The notes beneath the pieces are model-generated. The model was not told the origin of the DNA, made no database searches, and saw only the letters and a list, made by a program, of their open reading frames with translations. Source: Accumulibacter sp. (GTDB lineage: Bacteria > Pseudomonadota > Gammaproteobacteria > Burkholderiales > Rhodocyclaceae). Taken from it: a stretch of DNA of 54,526 nt. The DNA lies in assembly GCA_031257115.1 (NCBI GenBank), contig JAIRPF010000089.1, positions 1 to 54,526 of the forward strand. The letters run 5' to 3'. Of this stretch, positions 17,301-27,255 are shown one piece after another (positions within the stretch are counted from its first letter, which is position 1; each line of letters begins with the position of its first letter). A program made the position numbers and the translations under genes.

Positions 17301-18682
17301 GCACCACCGTTTCCGGCGGCACGCTCATCGGCAACACGACGAGCCTGCAAGGCGGCATCGCCATCGCCAACACCGCCACCGTGGAATTCGCGCAAACGGC
17401 CAACAGCGCCTTCAGCGGCCTCCTCACCGGCGCGGGCAACCTCATCAAATCCGGCGCGGGCACATTGACGTTCACCACCGACAACAACTACACCGGCCTC
17501 ACCGAAATCCAGGGCGGAACGCTCGCCCTCACCGGCGCCGGAAAGATTTCCGATAAACTCAAGCTCCACGAAGCCACGGCCCTCGAGACCAACGGCGCGG
17601 CCCTCGCCCTCGCCCAACTCGACGTTCTCGGCCACGCCACCTACGAGGGCGACCTGAACACGAACGGCGCCGCGATGGCCTTCTACCTCCCGGCAACGCT
17701 GCTGGATGGCGAAACGCTCCTCACCGTCACCGGCGGCGCCGACATCACCGGCGCCACGCTCGATATCAACGACTACATCAACGGCAACACCCACACGCTC
17801 ATCGCCACGCAAAACGGCCTCACCGGCGACCTCGCCGGCGTCACCGCCGGCGGCGCCCCCCTCGCCACGCCGCACCCCTTGGCCGACGACTCCTTCCTCC
17901 TCGCCACGGTACGCAAAACCAACAGCGACAAAGACCTGGAAGTTACCGCGAGCCTCGTCTGGGAACTCACCGCCGACGCCCACGGCACCTTCAACGTCAC
18001 GACGAGTTTCGACGTGGAAAGCGACCTTGCCGACAACACCCAGACCGGCGCCGGAACGACGCACGGCTGGGACGGCCAATCACTCACCAAGACCGGCGCG
18101 GGCACACTCAAGCTCTCCGGGAACAACACCTACACCGGCGGCACGACGGTTTTGGCCGGAACGCTGGAAGTAACCGGCACGCTCGGCGGCGGCGCTTACG
18201 CGGGCGCCATCGCCAACGCGGGCACGCTGATTTTTGACCAGACCGCCAACCAGACGCTCTCCGGCGACATCACCGGCGCGGGCGCTCTCGTGAAGGACGG
18301 CGCCGGAACGCTCACGCTCTCCGGCGCCAACACCTACACCGGCGGCACGACGGTTTCAGCCGGAACGCTCGCGGGCAATATCGCCGACAACACCGATCTG
18401 ACGGTAGAAAGCGGCGCCACCTACGACGGCACGGGCGCGGCGCGGATCGTGGGCGCGCTCTCCGGCGCGGGCAACGTCATCAACACCCACGGCCTCACCG
18501 CGCAAAGCGGTACATTCAGCGGCGTCATCTCCGGCGCGGGCAGCCTCACCAAAACCAGCGCGGGAACGCTCACCCTCTCGGGCGTCAACACCTACACCGG
18601 CGCGACGGCCGTCAGCGCGGGAACGCTCATGGGCAACATCGCCGACAACACCGACCTCACGGTAGAGAACGGCGCGACCTAA
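14378..18682 (+). CDS. Autotransporter passenger, cut short by in-frame TAA
   Basis: Secreted adhesin-like passenger of a type V autotransporter. The ATG at 14378 has AAGGGAG before it. A long N-terminal extension of about 85 residues precedes a hydrophobic export helix ending APAAPVLSA near residue 107. Next come about 300 residues of Gly-rich sequence (GGGG, GGLGG, GGAGG runs), then parallel-beta repeats. At least eight autotransporter-associated repeats of the form GTLTLSGxNTYTGGTTVSAGTL are present, as well as a module ending in VTGGADITGATLDI. Translation stops after NGAT at 18680-18682, where the parallel repeat has TAC (Tyr). The frame continues open to 20260, so the 1434-residue product lacks its outer-membrane barrel. 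Confidence 0.85.
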   Translation: MRNTANTLDFSANPMPSPKANRVSDECFSRPFPGDGAGVSRGARGPSVSSFSLPPSRPAPRGARAEPGRAFLFRSGFPSIPPFPRRVLFAAFLLALAPAAPVLSAGPMTQGGGDGGNTATGSGGLGGLGGGGGGLGSGGGGAQGGAGGLGGGGGAGAANCNGGAGGLGGGGGCAGDQGTGVGGAGGDLSHPGGYNGTQGSGGLGGQPVVLPDGSGATGGSGAYGGGGGSGFDGTNAYGGGGGAGGNAGPRGGNGDGGGGGGAARVLVATDDNHSISAHINSGSNGSHGAGGGGGGAGVVIVSAPATGFHLGMASGVSITGGDGLDVAAGASGGGGAGLAANALSHITLSGSPIYGGSGGNVTGTTGGTGGGGSAVFLSVDGSTFQSTGATLRGGEGGSINNASNPYDAGQGGDGVRANNSQITLNGGLIRGGDGGKTDGTGAGGAGGSGLHVWSTDAATHSEITVNSGAQVRGGTGGSSSNGVAGAGGAGVLLTGDYGVLTNFGIVFGGVGGSTTSGTAGANGAGVQIDGNHNRLINANVVVSAVGVGPSVSITGDSNIVELRDGYDFPGNVAVLSGTGNILRLGGTANGSFNADDIGNGTSAKYRGFDAFEKNGASTWTLTGADTSGKPWTVSEGTLQIGNGGTSGSVTGNILDNATLVFNRSDALTHGGAITGTGSLAQSGAGTLTLTGANTYSGATTVSGGILSIASDGNIGVGTNTLSGGTLLLTGTSYTKGWTLVAGSNTNTIDDNGGTVNFSGVLSGNGDFEKAGAGTLTLTNPNNTYGGGTAVLGGTLKAGAAGALAGGWFSIGNNATLDLNGFDLTMTFLIGGGATSKIALGGATLTVNSSSDIAYDGTITGDGNFVKSGTGQLSLLYTNTYTGSTTVNGGTLTGGIPDGTDLTVELGATYNAATTAGTAQTVNTLNGAGNVALYDDLTVGSGTFSGNISQLGGAGGLTKTGPGTLTLTGTNTYIGGTTVSGGTLIGNTTSLQGGIAIANTATVEFAQTANSAFSGLLTGAGNLIKSGAGTLTFTTDNNYTGLTEIQGGTLALTGAGKISDKLKLHEATALETNGAALALAQLDVLGHATYEGDLNTNGAAMAFYLPATLLDGETLLTVTGGADITGATLDINDYINGNTHTLIATQNGLTGDLAGVTAGGAPLATPHPLADDSFLLATVRKTNSDKDLEVTASLVWELTADAHGTFNVTTSFDVESDLADNTQTGAGTTHGWDGQSLTKTGAGTLKLSGNNTYTGGTTVLAGTLEVTGTLGGGAYAGAIANAGTLIFDQTANQTLSGDITGAGALVKDGAGTLTLSGANTYTGGTTVSAGTLAGNIADNTDLTVESGATYDGTGAARIVGALSGAGNVINTHGLTAQSGTFSGVISGAGSLTKTSAGTLTLSGVNTYTGATAVSAGTLMGNIADNTDLTVENGAT

Positions 18683-20260
18683 GACGGCACGGGCGCGGCC
18701 AGAAGCGTCCATGCGCTCACCGGCGCGGGCCAAGTCATCAACACCGGCGGCCTCACCGTCCAAAGCGGAACATTCGACGGCGTGATCAGCGGCGCGGGCG
18801 ACCTCATCAAATCCGGCGCCGGAACACTTACCCTCACCGGGAACAACACCTATACCGGCCTCACCGAAGTGCGGGAAGGCACGCTCATCCTCGACGGCGC
18901 CGGCGCCGCGTTCTCGAACACACTCGCCCTCTTCGGGAACACGACGTTCGGACTCGCCAACGGCGCGGCGGCGACCCTCGCCCGGCTCGACGTCCACGGC
19001 GGCGCGACCTACGCGGGCACCCTGAACATCGCGGGCGGCACGATGAACTTCTACGTCCCCGCCACGATGCGAGACGGCGACACGCTGCTCACCGTCACCG
19101 GCGACGCCGACATCACGGGGAGCCAGGTCAACGTCGGCGTCGAAGGCGCCACGAAAATCCTCCAGCCCGGCGACACCCTGACGCTCCTCGACGCCACGGG
19201 AAGCCTCGCGAGCGACCACGACGGCCAAACCGCGAAGAAAGGCGCGGGCATGGCCGGCCTGCTCGACTACGACTTCAACCTCACGACCGACGCCAACCGG
19301 CTCTACGCCACCGTCGCCCACGTGAGCGCGACGGCCGCGAGCACGGCCCTCTCCGAGGGCTTCCTCGGCGGCCTCTCGCTCCTCAATCAGACCGCCGACG
19401 CCGTCGCCGGCGAAGCCATGAGCCAGGCGATCGAATCCGGCCGTCGCGGACGCGGCACCTTCGCCACACTCACCGGAGGAAGCCTGCGCCACGACACCGG
19501 AAGCCGCTCGCGCACCAATCTCGACAGCGTCGCGCTCCTCGCCGGAATCGCCAACGCCTTCGATCTCGCGCCCGGACGCTTCACGCTCGGCGCCTTCATC
19601 GAAGTCGGCACCGGCGATTACGATACCCATAACCGCTTCGCCCGGGTAAAAGGCAGCGGCGATCTGAAGCACCACGGTCTCGGCGTTCTCGGAAGGCTGG
19701 ATACCGCGAGCGGCGCCTACGCCGAGGGGAGCCTCCGGACCGGGAGAGTCGACAACGACTTCGGCGGCCACCTCACGCCGGGAAGCCAGACGAAGTACGA
19801 CGCGAAATCCACCTACTACAGCGCCCACGTCGGCGGCGGGAAACTCTGGAACCTCGATGACACCGGAAGTCTCGATCTTTACGGCAAGCTCTTCTGGACG
19901 CGCCAGGAAGGCGACCGCGTGAGACCCGACACCGGCGACCCGATCCGCTACACGGTGAAGTTCAAGGACATCGACTCCACCCGCGCCCGGATCGGCGGCC
20001 GCTACACCCGGACGCTCGGCACGAACCTCAAGGGCCACGCCGGACTCGCCTACGAACACGAATTCGATGGAAAAGCGAAGGCGACAATGAACGACCACGA
20101 AATCCCCAACGCTCCGAAACTGAAAGGCGGCACCGGCATCGCCGAACTGGGCCTCACCCTCACCCCCACCCGCCCCGTCTCCATCGACCTGAGCCTGCAA
20201 GGCCACGCCGGAAAACGCGAAGGCGCCACCGGAAGTCTCAGGGTGAGGTATGAGTTCTGA
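18683..20260 (+). pseudogene. Stranded C-terminus and beta-barrel of the autotransporter
   Basis: Same frame as 14378-18682 after the TAA; with Tyr restored the gene would encode 1960 residues. It starts DGTGAARSVHALTGAG, has one more repeat (GTLTLTGNNTYTGLTEV) and a junction module similar to one before the stop (VTGDADITGSQVNV). The autotransporter barrel takes about the last 250 residues and ends in VRYEF with the expected terminal Phe. A GTG at 18782 could restart translation, but there is no ribosome site or signal peptide, so export would fail. A sequencing error or readthrough is possible. Confidence 0.8.
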
Positions 20261-20335
20261 GGGGGGGGGCCGGGGGAAAGGGGAAAGTTCTGGGGTCTGG
20301 GGTCTGATCCCCGGGTTCTGATCCTCGGGTTCCGA

Positions 20336-20391
20336 GTTCCGGGTTCTGAGTTCCGGGTTCTGAGTTCCGGGTTCTGAGTTCCGGGTTCTGA
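20336..20391 (+). repeat. Four 14-nt tandem repeats
   Basis: Four exact units of GTTCCGGGTTCTGA, flanked on both sides by degenerate copies (gttctgatcc, gttccgaggg). No coding role seen. Confidence 0.9.
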
Positions 20392-20607
20392 GTTCCGGGG
20401 GCCGGGTTCCGAGGGGTGACCTCCGAGAGGTGATTTCCCCCACCCCCAACCCCACCCCCTCTCCCGGAGGGAGAGGGAGGAGGGGAAGTTATTTGGCGGC
20501 GCATAGTGCCGGAGGGTACGCCCTGGATTCCCGCGTCCGCGGGAATGACGAGGTTTTTGGGAAAGTAGCCGCGCACTGGTTCCAACCCGCGCGAAGCGCC
20601 CCCGCGA

Positions 20608-20638
20608 CCCCGCCTTTTTCCGGGAAAGGCGGGTTTTT
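20608..20638 (+). terminator. Rho-independent terminator after the autotransporter
   Basis: cccgccttt (20608-20616) pairs with aaaggcggg (20625-20633), followed by TTTTT. It points along the plus strand. About 350 bases of repeats now separate it from the autotransporter stop. Confidence 0.85.
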
Positions 20639-20770
20639 ACGCGCGGAAATCGAGGCGGTTTTGCGGGGACGGCTTTGGGGTGTCAGCGACGGCGTGTGAA
20701 AACCGATGGGCGGGCACGATCTCGCCGCCCCGCGACCCCGGCGAACGGAGCCGCCGCGCCCGTCCGGATA

Positions 20771-21757
20771 CTACCTGGCCTTGGCGACCGCGAGAGTCCA
20801 GAGGCTGATCAACTGTTCGTATTCCTCGGCGGCGGCGGCTTGGTCGAGCGGGAAGACCTTGATCGATTTCATGTCGGGCAGGGAGGTCAGTTTCGAGACC
20901 AGGATGTCCGTGCGGGTCGGCCGGCGGAACGCCTTGACCAGCAGTTCCTGCTGCATTTCCTTGCTCAGGAGGATGTTGTAGAAGGTCCTGGCCGCCTCGG
21001 CGTTTTTCGCGTCCTTCACGATGAACATGCCTTCCGGCGCGAGGTAGCTGCCTTCGCTCGGATAGACCAGCTTGATTTCTTTCTGGCCGCCGGCGACGTA
21101 TTCCTGCGCCGCGTATTCGAGGGTCAGGCCGACGGGATATTCGCCCATCGCCGTGCCCTTGTACGTCGCGCCGGAGGAGGCGGTCACGACCGCGTTGGCG
21201 GCGATCTTTTCCAGACCCTCGCGGCCGAATTGCTTGAGCAGGCCATAGACCAGCATGTACGCGGTTCCGCTCTTGGATGGGTCGGTGATGGCGAATTTTC
21301 CCTTCCATTCGGGCTTCATGAGGTCGGACCACGTTTTCGGCGCGGGCTGCCCCTTGAGCTGTTTCTCGTTGACCATCAGCACCATCAGATGGACGTTCGT
21401 TCCCACCCAGAGGTTGTCCGGGCCGCGAAATTCTTCTGGAATCGCCGCGAGGTCGGGCGATTTGTACGGTTCCATGTATTCCTTGTAGGCGCCGAGGGTG
21501 CCGAATCCGCCGCTCCACAGGATGTCGCCGCGCGGATTCTTGGACTCGGCCTGGATGCGCTTCATCAACGTGCCGGTTCCGCCCGTCACCTGCTGCACGT
21601 TGAGCGCCGGCGCTTTCTTCTTGGCCACGTTCACGGCGGCTTCGATGGTTTCCGTGTTGTTGGAGGAATAAAGCACGACGGTTTGAGCCTGCGCCCACGT
21701 TGCCGCCACGGAGAAGATCACGGTTGCCGCGACTTGCGGCAGGAGTTTCAGTTTCAT
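20771..21757 (-). CDS. Periplasmic binding protein of an AfuA/FbpA-type importer
   Basis: Solute-binding protein of an ABC importer. The 328 residues begin with a signal peptide (cut near ATWAQAQ, about residue 24), then VVLYSSNNTETIEAAV and the sections ESKNPRGDILWSGG, PKTWSDLMKPEWKGK and AFRRPTRTDI. These are typical of the ferric, 2-aminoethylphosphonate and hexose-phosphate binders. The tandem tyrosines of classical ferric-binding proteins are not visible (the region reads VGLTLEYAAQEY). I therefore favour a phosphorylated organic ligand over Fe(III), with low certainty. It is last in the ATPase-permease-binding protein operon, 23 bases after the permease. Confidence 0.85.
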   Translation of the reverse strand: MKLKLLPQVAATVIFSVAATWAQAQTVVLYSSNNTETIEAAVNVAKKKAPALNVQQVTGGTGTLMKRIQAESKNPRGDILWSGGFGTLGAYKEYMEPYKSPDLAAIPEEFRGPDNLWVGTNVHLMVLMVNEKQLKGQPAPKTWSDLMKPEWKGKFAITDPSKSGTAYMLVYGLLKQFGREGLEKIAANAVVTASSGATYKGTAMGEYPVGLTLEYAAQEYVAGGQKEIKLVYPSEGSYLAPEGMFIVKDAKNAEAARTFYNILLSKEMQQELLVKAFRRPTRTDILVSKLTSLPDMKSIKVFPLDQAAAAEEYEQLISLWTLAVAKAR

Positions 21758-21780
21758 GGAAAAACCTCGCTGGTTGAGAA

Positions 21781-23436
21781 TCATCGGTTGGAAAAAAGGT
21801 TGATGCGAAACAGTTTGATCGAGACGACGATCGGCGCCAGGATCACGGTGATCATGACCGCGCCGTAGGCCGACGCCAGGCCGAGCCGCCCGCCGTCGAT
21901 CTGGCGGAAAATGGCGATCGGCATGGTTTCCAGGCCGCCGGTATAGACGACGATCGTCGCCGCCAGTTCGGCGATGGTCGTGACCCACATCAGGATGGCC
22001 GCCGAGACGATCGACGCCTTCATCACCGGCAGCACCACCTTGAAGAAGGATAACAAAGGCGAGACGCCGAGGCTGATGGACGCTTCCTCGATCGAGTCCG
22101 GAATGTTGAACAGCGTCGACGAGGCGTTGCGCACGGCGAAAGGCAGGCGCCGCACCGCGTAGCACAGCACCATGATGGCGCTGGTGCCGGCCAGTACGAG
22201 CCAGCCGGTGTTGAAGGTCTGCACCAGGGCGATGCCCATGACGGTTCCGGAGATGGTCAGCGGCATGACCACGACGTAGTCGAGCGTCTGGGTGAGTCCG
22301 TTGCGTTTCTTGATGATGAGATAGCTCGCCAGCACGGCGAAAACGACGCCCGCCAGCGTCGCCAGCGACGCGAAGGTCAGCGAGTTGACGACGGGTTCGG
22401 ACGCGCCGTTGATGATGCGCAGGAGGTTCGCGCAAGACCAGACGCCCCAGCGCATGACCGGGCCGCTGGTCTCCGTGAAGGCGGCGACGAAAACGACGAT
22501 CAGCGGCAGAATGGAAAGAAAGATGATGAAGCCGACGCAGCCGGTGAAGACCGCGGCCGCGCCGGAGCGCACGCGTGCCGCCGGGGGGGCGCGCCCCGGC
22601 GTCATGGTATAGAGCTTGCGTTCGACGACCCTTTTCTGCAAGAACAGCACGATGCCGACGATGGAGATCGAAACCACGGACATCGCGCTTTGCAGGAGCG
22701 GCGAGCCGCCCATTTCGTTGACGAATTCGTTGTAGGTCATCACCGAGAGCAGCGGCACCCGGCTGCCGAGCAGCGTCGCGAGCACGAAATTGCCCACCAC
22801 CAGGGAAAAGACCACCAGGGCGTTGACCGCCACCGCCGGCAGCATCAGGGGAACCAGCACGCGCCATTTCGTCACCAGCGGCGAGGTGCCCAGGCTCAGG
22901 CCCGCTTCCTCCAGTTGCCCGTCGAAACCGCGCAGCGCGGCGAGCACGCCCAGATAGATGTAGGTGTAATAAACCAGGGTCATTGAGAAGACCAGGCCGT
23001 TCCAGCCGTAGAACGACGGCAATTCGACGCCGATTCCCTCCATGAAATTGGTCAGCAGGCCGTTGTTGCCGAGGATCAGCAGCCAGGACTGGGCGACGAT
23101 CACTTCGGGAATCACGATCGTCACCACCGGCAGGATGGCGACCAGATTCTTCAGCGGGAATTCGTAGCGCGCCACCATGTAGGCCAGCGGTACGCCGATC
23201 GCCGCCGACAGCGCCGTGACGCTGACGCCGAGCACGAGCGTGTTGCGCAACGCCTCCAGAAAGAGGCTGTTGTCGATGAGCTGCGCGAACCCCGCGAGCG
23301 ACAGCGCCCCGGACTCGTCGCGCACGCTGTTGTTGAACAGGACGCCCAGCGGGTAGAGCACGAAAAAGCCCAGGATGACGAGCGAAATCACCGTCAGAAC
23401 ACGCCACGGCCACCAGTTGGACTTGAGAATGCCCAT
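21781..23436 (-). CDS. Fused two-domain ABC permease (AfuB/FbpB type)
   Basis: Inner-membrane channel of the importer. The 551 residues hold two similar six-helix permease halves. The first has the coupling motif EEAGLSLGTSPLVTKWRVLV (about residues 196-215) and the second EEASISLGVSPLLSFFKVVL (about residues 453-472), both EAA loops that dock on the ATPase. The length is usual for iron(III)/phosphonate/hexose-phosphate class permeases. The ATG at 23436 follows the ATPase stop by 15 bases. Confidence 0.92.
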   Translation of the reverse strand: MGILKSNWWPWRVLTVISLVILGFFVLYPLGVLFNNSVRDESGALSLAGFAQLIDNSLFLEALRNTLVLGVSVTALSAAIGVPLAYMVARYEFPLKNLVAILPVVTIVIPEVIVAQSWLLILGNNGLLTNFMEGIGVELPSFYGWNGLVFSMTLVYYTYIYLGVLAALRGFDGQLEEAGLSLGTSPLVTKWRVLVPLMLPAVAVNALVVFSLVVGNFVLATLLGSRVPLLSVMTYNEFVNEMGGSPLLQSAMSVVSISIVGIVLFLQKRVVERKLYTMTPGRAPPAARVRSGAAAVFTGCVGFIIFLSILPLIVVFVAAFTETSGPVMRWGVWSCANLLRIINGASEPVVNSLTFASLATLAGVVFAVLASYLIIKKRNGLTQTLDYVVVMPLTISGTVMGIALVQTFNTGWLVLAGTSAIMVLCYAVRRLPFAVRNASSTLFNIPDSIEEASISLGVSPLLSFFKVVLPVMKASIVSAAILMWVTTIAELAATIVVYTGGLETMPIAIFRQIDGGRLGLASAYGAVMITVILAPIVVSIKLFRINLFSNR

Positions 23437-23451
23437 CGCGCCCTCCGCCGC

Positions 23452-24531
23452 CTATTCGCCGATGATCCGGCCATGCGCCGGAAACGACACCTGAACCGGA
23501 TCGCCGGGATGGAAATCGGTGGTCCGGTTGACGGCGGAAAGATCGACGCGAATCTCCGGGCCTTCGCGCAGGCGGACGCGGTAACTCGTCTTGAAGCCCA
23601 GGTATTGCCGGCGCACCACGGAAGCGGGCACGGCGTTCTCCACGGCGGCGTCGGGCGCGGCCAGCGACAATTCTTCCGGACGCGCGACCAGGATCGCGTT
23701 TTCGCCGCCGCCGGCATACGCCCGGACGCCTTCGAGCAGCCGCCCGCACAGGCGGTAGCGCGCCTTCCCGCTTTCGGCGGCGGACGGGTCGGCGGGTTCG
23801 AGCGAAACCGGAATCGTATTGGCCGAGCCGACGAAATCGGCGACGTAGGCGCTGGCCGGCATCCCGTAAAGCTCCTCCGGCGTTCCGAGCTGGGCGATCC
23901 GGCCGCGATCCATGATGGCGATCCGGTCGGACATCGCCAGCGCCTCTTCCTGGTCGTGGGTGACGAAAACGGTCGTGATGCGGGCCTCCTGCACGAGGTC
24001 GAGGATCACGTCGCGCATCTGCGTGCGCATCTTGGCGTCCAGGTTGGAGAGCGGCTCGTCCATCAGCAGCACGCGCGGACGGATCACCAGCGCCCGCGCC
24101 AGCGCCACCCGTTGCCGCTGCCCGCCGCTCATCTGCGCCGGATAGCGTTCCGCCAGGCTGGAGAGGCCCACGCTCCCGATCGCCCGGTCGACGCGCCGCC
24201 CGATTTCGGGTTTCGCCACGCCGCGCGCGCGCAAACCGTAGGCCACGTTGTCGAAGACGGTCTTGTCCGGAAACAGCGCGTAGTCCTGGAACACCATGCC
24301 GATGTCGCGGCGGTGCGTCGGAACGCGGGTCATGTCGTCGTCGTCGAACAGGAGGCGTCCGGCGTCCATTTCATAAAACCCGGCGATGCAGCGCAGCAAG
24401 GTCGTCTTTCCGCAACCGCTGGGGCCAAGCAGGGTATAGAACGCCCCATCGGGAATTCGCAGGGATAAATCCTCCAGCACCTTGTTGCCGCTGAATTCTT
24501 TTTTTATGCCTTCGATGCGGATTGAAGCCAC
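23452..24531 (-). CDS. ABC transporter ATPase (AfuC/FbpC type)
   Basis: Energises the importer. The 359 residues have Walker A GPSGCGKTTLL (about residues 36-46), the signature MSGGQRQRVALARAL, Walker B RVLLMDEPLSNLD and the switch histidine in VFVTHDQEEAL. A TOBE-type C-terminal domain (about residues 240-359) ends VSFPAHGRIIGE. The start is GTG at 24531 with GGAG upstream. It is first in the operon; a candidate promoter is at 24558-24586. Confidence 0.93.
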   Translation of the reverse strand: MASIRIEGIKKEFSGNKVLEDLSLRIPDGAFYTLLGPSGCGKTTLLRCIAGFYEMDAGRLLFDDDDMTRVPTHRRDIGMVFQDYALFPDKTVFDNVAYGLRARGVAKPEIGRRVDRAIGSVGLSSLAERYPAQMSGGQRQRVALARALVIRPRVLLMDEPLSNLDAKMRTQMRDVILDLVQEARITTVFVTHDQEEALAMSDRIAIMDRGRIAQLGTPEELYGMPASAYVADFVGSANTIPVSLEPADPSAAESGKARYRLCGRLLEGVRAYAGGGENAILVARPEELSLAAPDAAVENAVPASVVRRQYLGFKTSYRVRLREGPEIRVDLSAVNRTTDFHPGDPVQVSFPAHGRIIGE

Positions 24532-24557
24532 TCGATCTCCCTCAATGCAGTGCGCGA

Positions 24558-24586
24558 TTCATAGTGATAAGCAAAACTGACGCCAA
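24558..24586 (-). promoter_or_regulatory. Candidate promoter of the ABC operon
   Basis: On the minus strand TTGGCG (24581-24586) and TATGAA (24558-24563) are 17 bases apart, about 30 bases before the GTG start. The hexamers are only fair matches. Confidence 0.4.
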
Positions 24587-24923
24587 TGTCCATGTCTCCG
24601 ACCTGGCATCGGACTATGATACAACGCGTCGCGCCCGAACGGTTCTCGCCATGCCCATCCGGAGGTTCAAACGAACGCGCGAAACGGAGCGCGGCCGTCC
24701 CGTCCGCAAAAAAGCGGACGAAGCGAACGAGACGCCCGCGCTCCATCTGTTCGCCGAATTCAAGAGAAGGCGACACCACCGGCGCGAGGCGCCGCAAGCC
24801 AAGCCTCCCTCCTGAGGGAGGTGTCGCGCCGAAGGCGGACGGGGAGCGGTGGGATTACCAAGCGCCGATGAACAGGAAACCATCATTTCCTTGATGAGCG
24901 TGAATCCAATGCCCAAAAATTCC

Positions 24924-25046
24924 CGTCATTCCCGCGAAAGCGGGAATCCAGTTCCCTGTTTTCAGCCCGAAGGGCCGCCAATTCAAAGAATGCGGCGCTG
25001 CGCGCCGGAAGGTACACGCTGGATTCCCGCGTTCGCGGGAATGACG
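24924..25046 (+). repeat. Palindrome-bounded element, copy 3
   Basis: CGTCATTCCCGCGAAAGCGG to GTTCGCGGGAATGACG, 123 bases, with the AGCCCGAAGGGC hairpin and GCGCTGCGCGCCGGAAGGTA box in the core. Confidence 0.85.
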
Positions 25047-25247
25047 ACACCAATGGAATCGGCGAGGGGTGCGGCGAAGGTCACGGTGAACTGGATTCCA
25101 GACTGTCAAGGGAACGACGAAGATCAAGGTTTTTCCGTGATCTCCGTGTTTCCCGTGATTAAAGATTTTCGCCCTTCGCCGTGGCCGCCGTGGTTAAAGT
25201 TTTTCGTTCTCGTTTTTCGTCGTGCCCGTCGTGGGTGGCCTCATTTT

Positions 25248-25679
25248 TCAGTGGCGGGATTTCTGGTTTTTCTTGAGCGCGTGCAGTTGCAACTGCGTGA
25301 TGGCCTGCGCCAGTTCGGCTTCGGCGCTGGCGTAGTTGACGCTTACCGAGCGGTCGCGCAGCGCGGCCTCGGCCTGCTGTCTGGCCTTGATCGCCTTGGC
25401 TTCGTCGAGGTCCTTGGCCCGGATCGCCGTGTCGGCAAGCAGCGTGATCAGCGTCGGCTGGACTTCGAGAATCCCGCCGGAAACATAGACCAGTTCGAAT
25501 TCATCGCGGTCGGCGAGTTTCACGCGCACGGTGCCCGGCTGGACGCGGGTCAGGAGCGGCGCGTGGCGCGGGAAAATTCCGAGTTCCCCCATTTCGCCGG
25601 GGAACACGGCGAATTCGGCCTCGCCGGAAAAAATCTGCTCCTCGGCGCTGACGACATCGACATTGATTCTGAGCGGCAT
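25248..25679 (-). CDS. atpC: ATP synthase epsilon subunit
   Basis: Central-stalk subunit that couples and inhibits F1. The 143 residues start [19 protein letters not shown] and show the beta domain ([31 protein letters not shown]), then the two-helix C-terminus ([20 protein letters not shown]). It is the last gene of the atp operon, 14 bases after atpD. The conserved N-terminus sets the ATG at 25679; the frame is open further upstream into atpD. Confidence 0.95.
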   Translation of the reverse strand: MPLRINVDVVSAEEQIFSGEAEFAVFPGEMGELGIFPRHAPLLTRVQPGTVRVKLADRDEFELVYVSGGILEVQPTLITLLADTAIRAKDLDEAKAIKARQQAEAALRDRSVSVNYASAEAELAQAITQLQLHALKKNQKSRH

Positions 25680-25693
25680 GTTTTTCCCTTGGC

Positions 25694-27231
<1,538 letters not shown>

Positions 27232-27255
27232 TTTTGCCTTTCACAGATTCCAAAA

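Larger units (their letters stand above)
20261..20770. other. Intergenic repeats between convergent units
   Basis: No gene. Holds a 14-nt tandem array (20336-20391), a CTCTCCCGGAGGGAGAG hairpin near 20460, a half copy of the palindrome-bounded element (20493-20551) and a good terminator (20608-20638). Confidence 0.65.
24532..25247. other. Intergenic repeats between ABC operon and atpC
   Basis: Besides the promoter there is a CTCCCTCCTGAGGGAG hairpin (near 24805), the palindrome-bounded element (24924-25046) and a GCCGTGGCCGCCGTGG spacer repeat (25130-25240). Short open frames here are repeat translations. No terminator for atpC is evident. Confidence 0.6.

Noticed and set aside
15815-18079. 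Very long open frame (about 750 codons) opposite the autotransporter
   Set aside because: It arises from the GC-rich, codon-repetitive passenger sequence on the other strand. Its product is low-complexity Gly/Val/Arg-rich with no family features.
18356-20455. Long minus-strand frame of about 700 codons over the autotransporter C-terminus
   Set aside because: Shadow of the beta-barrel reading frame. Its N-terminus is translated from the 14-nt tandem repeat.
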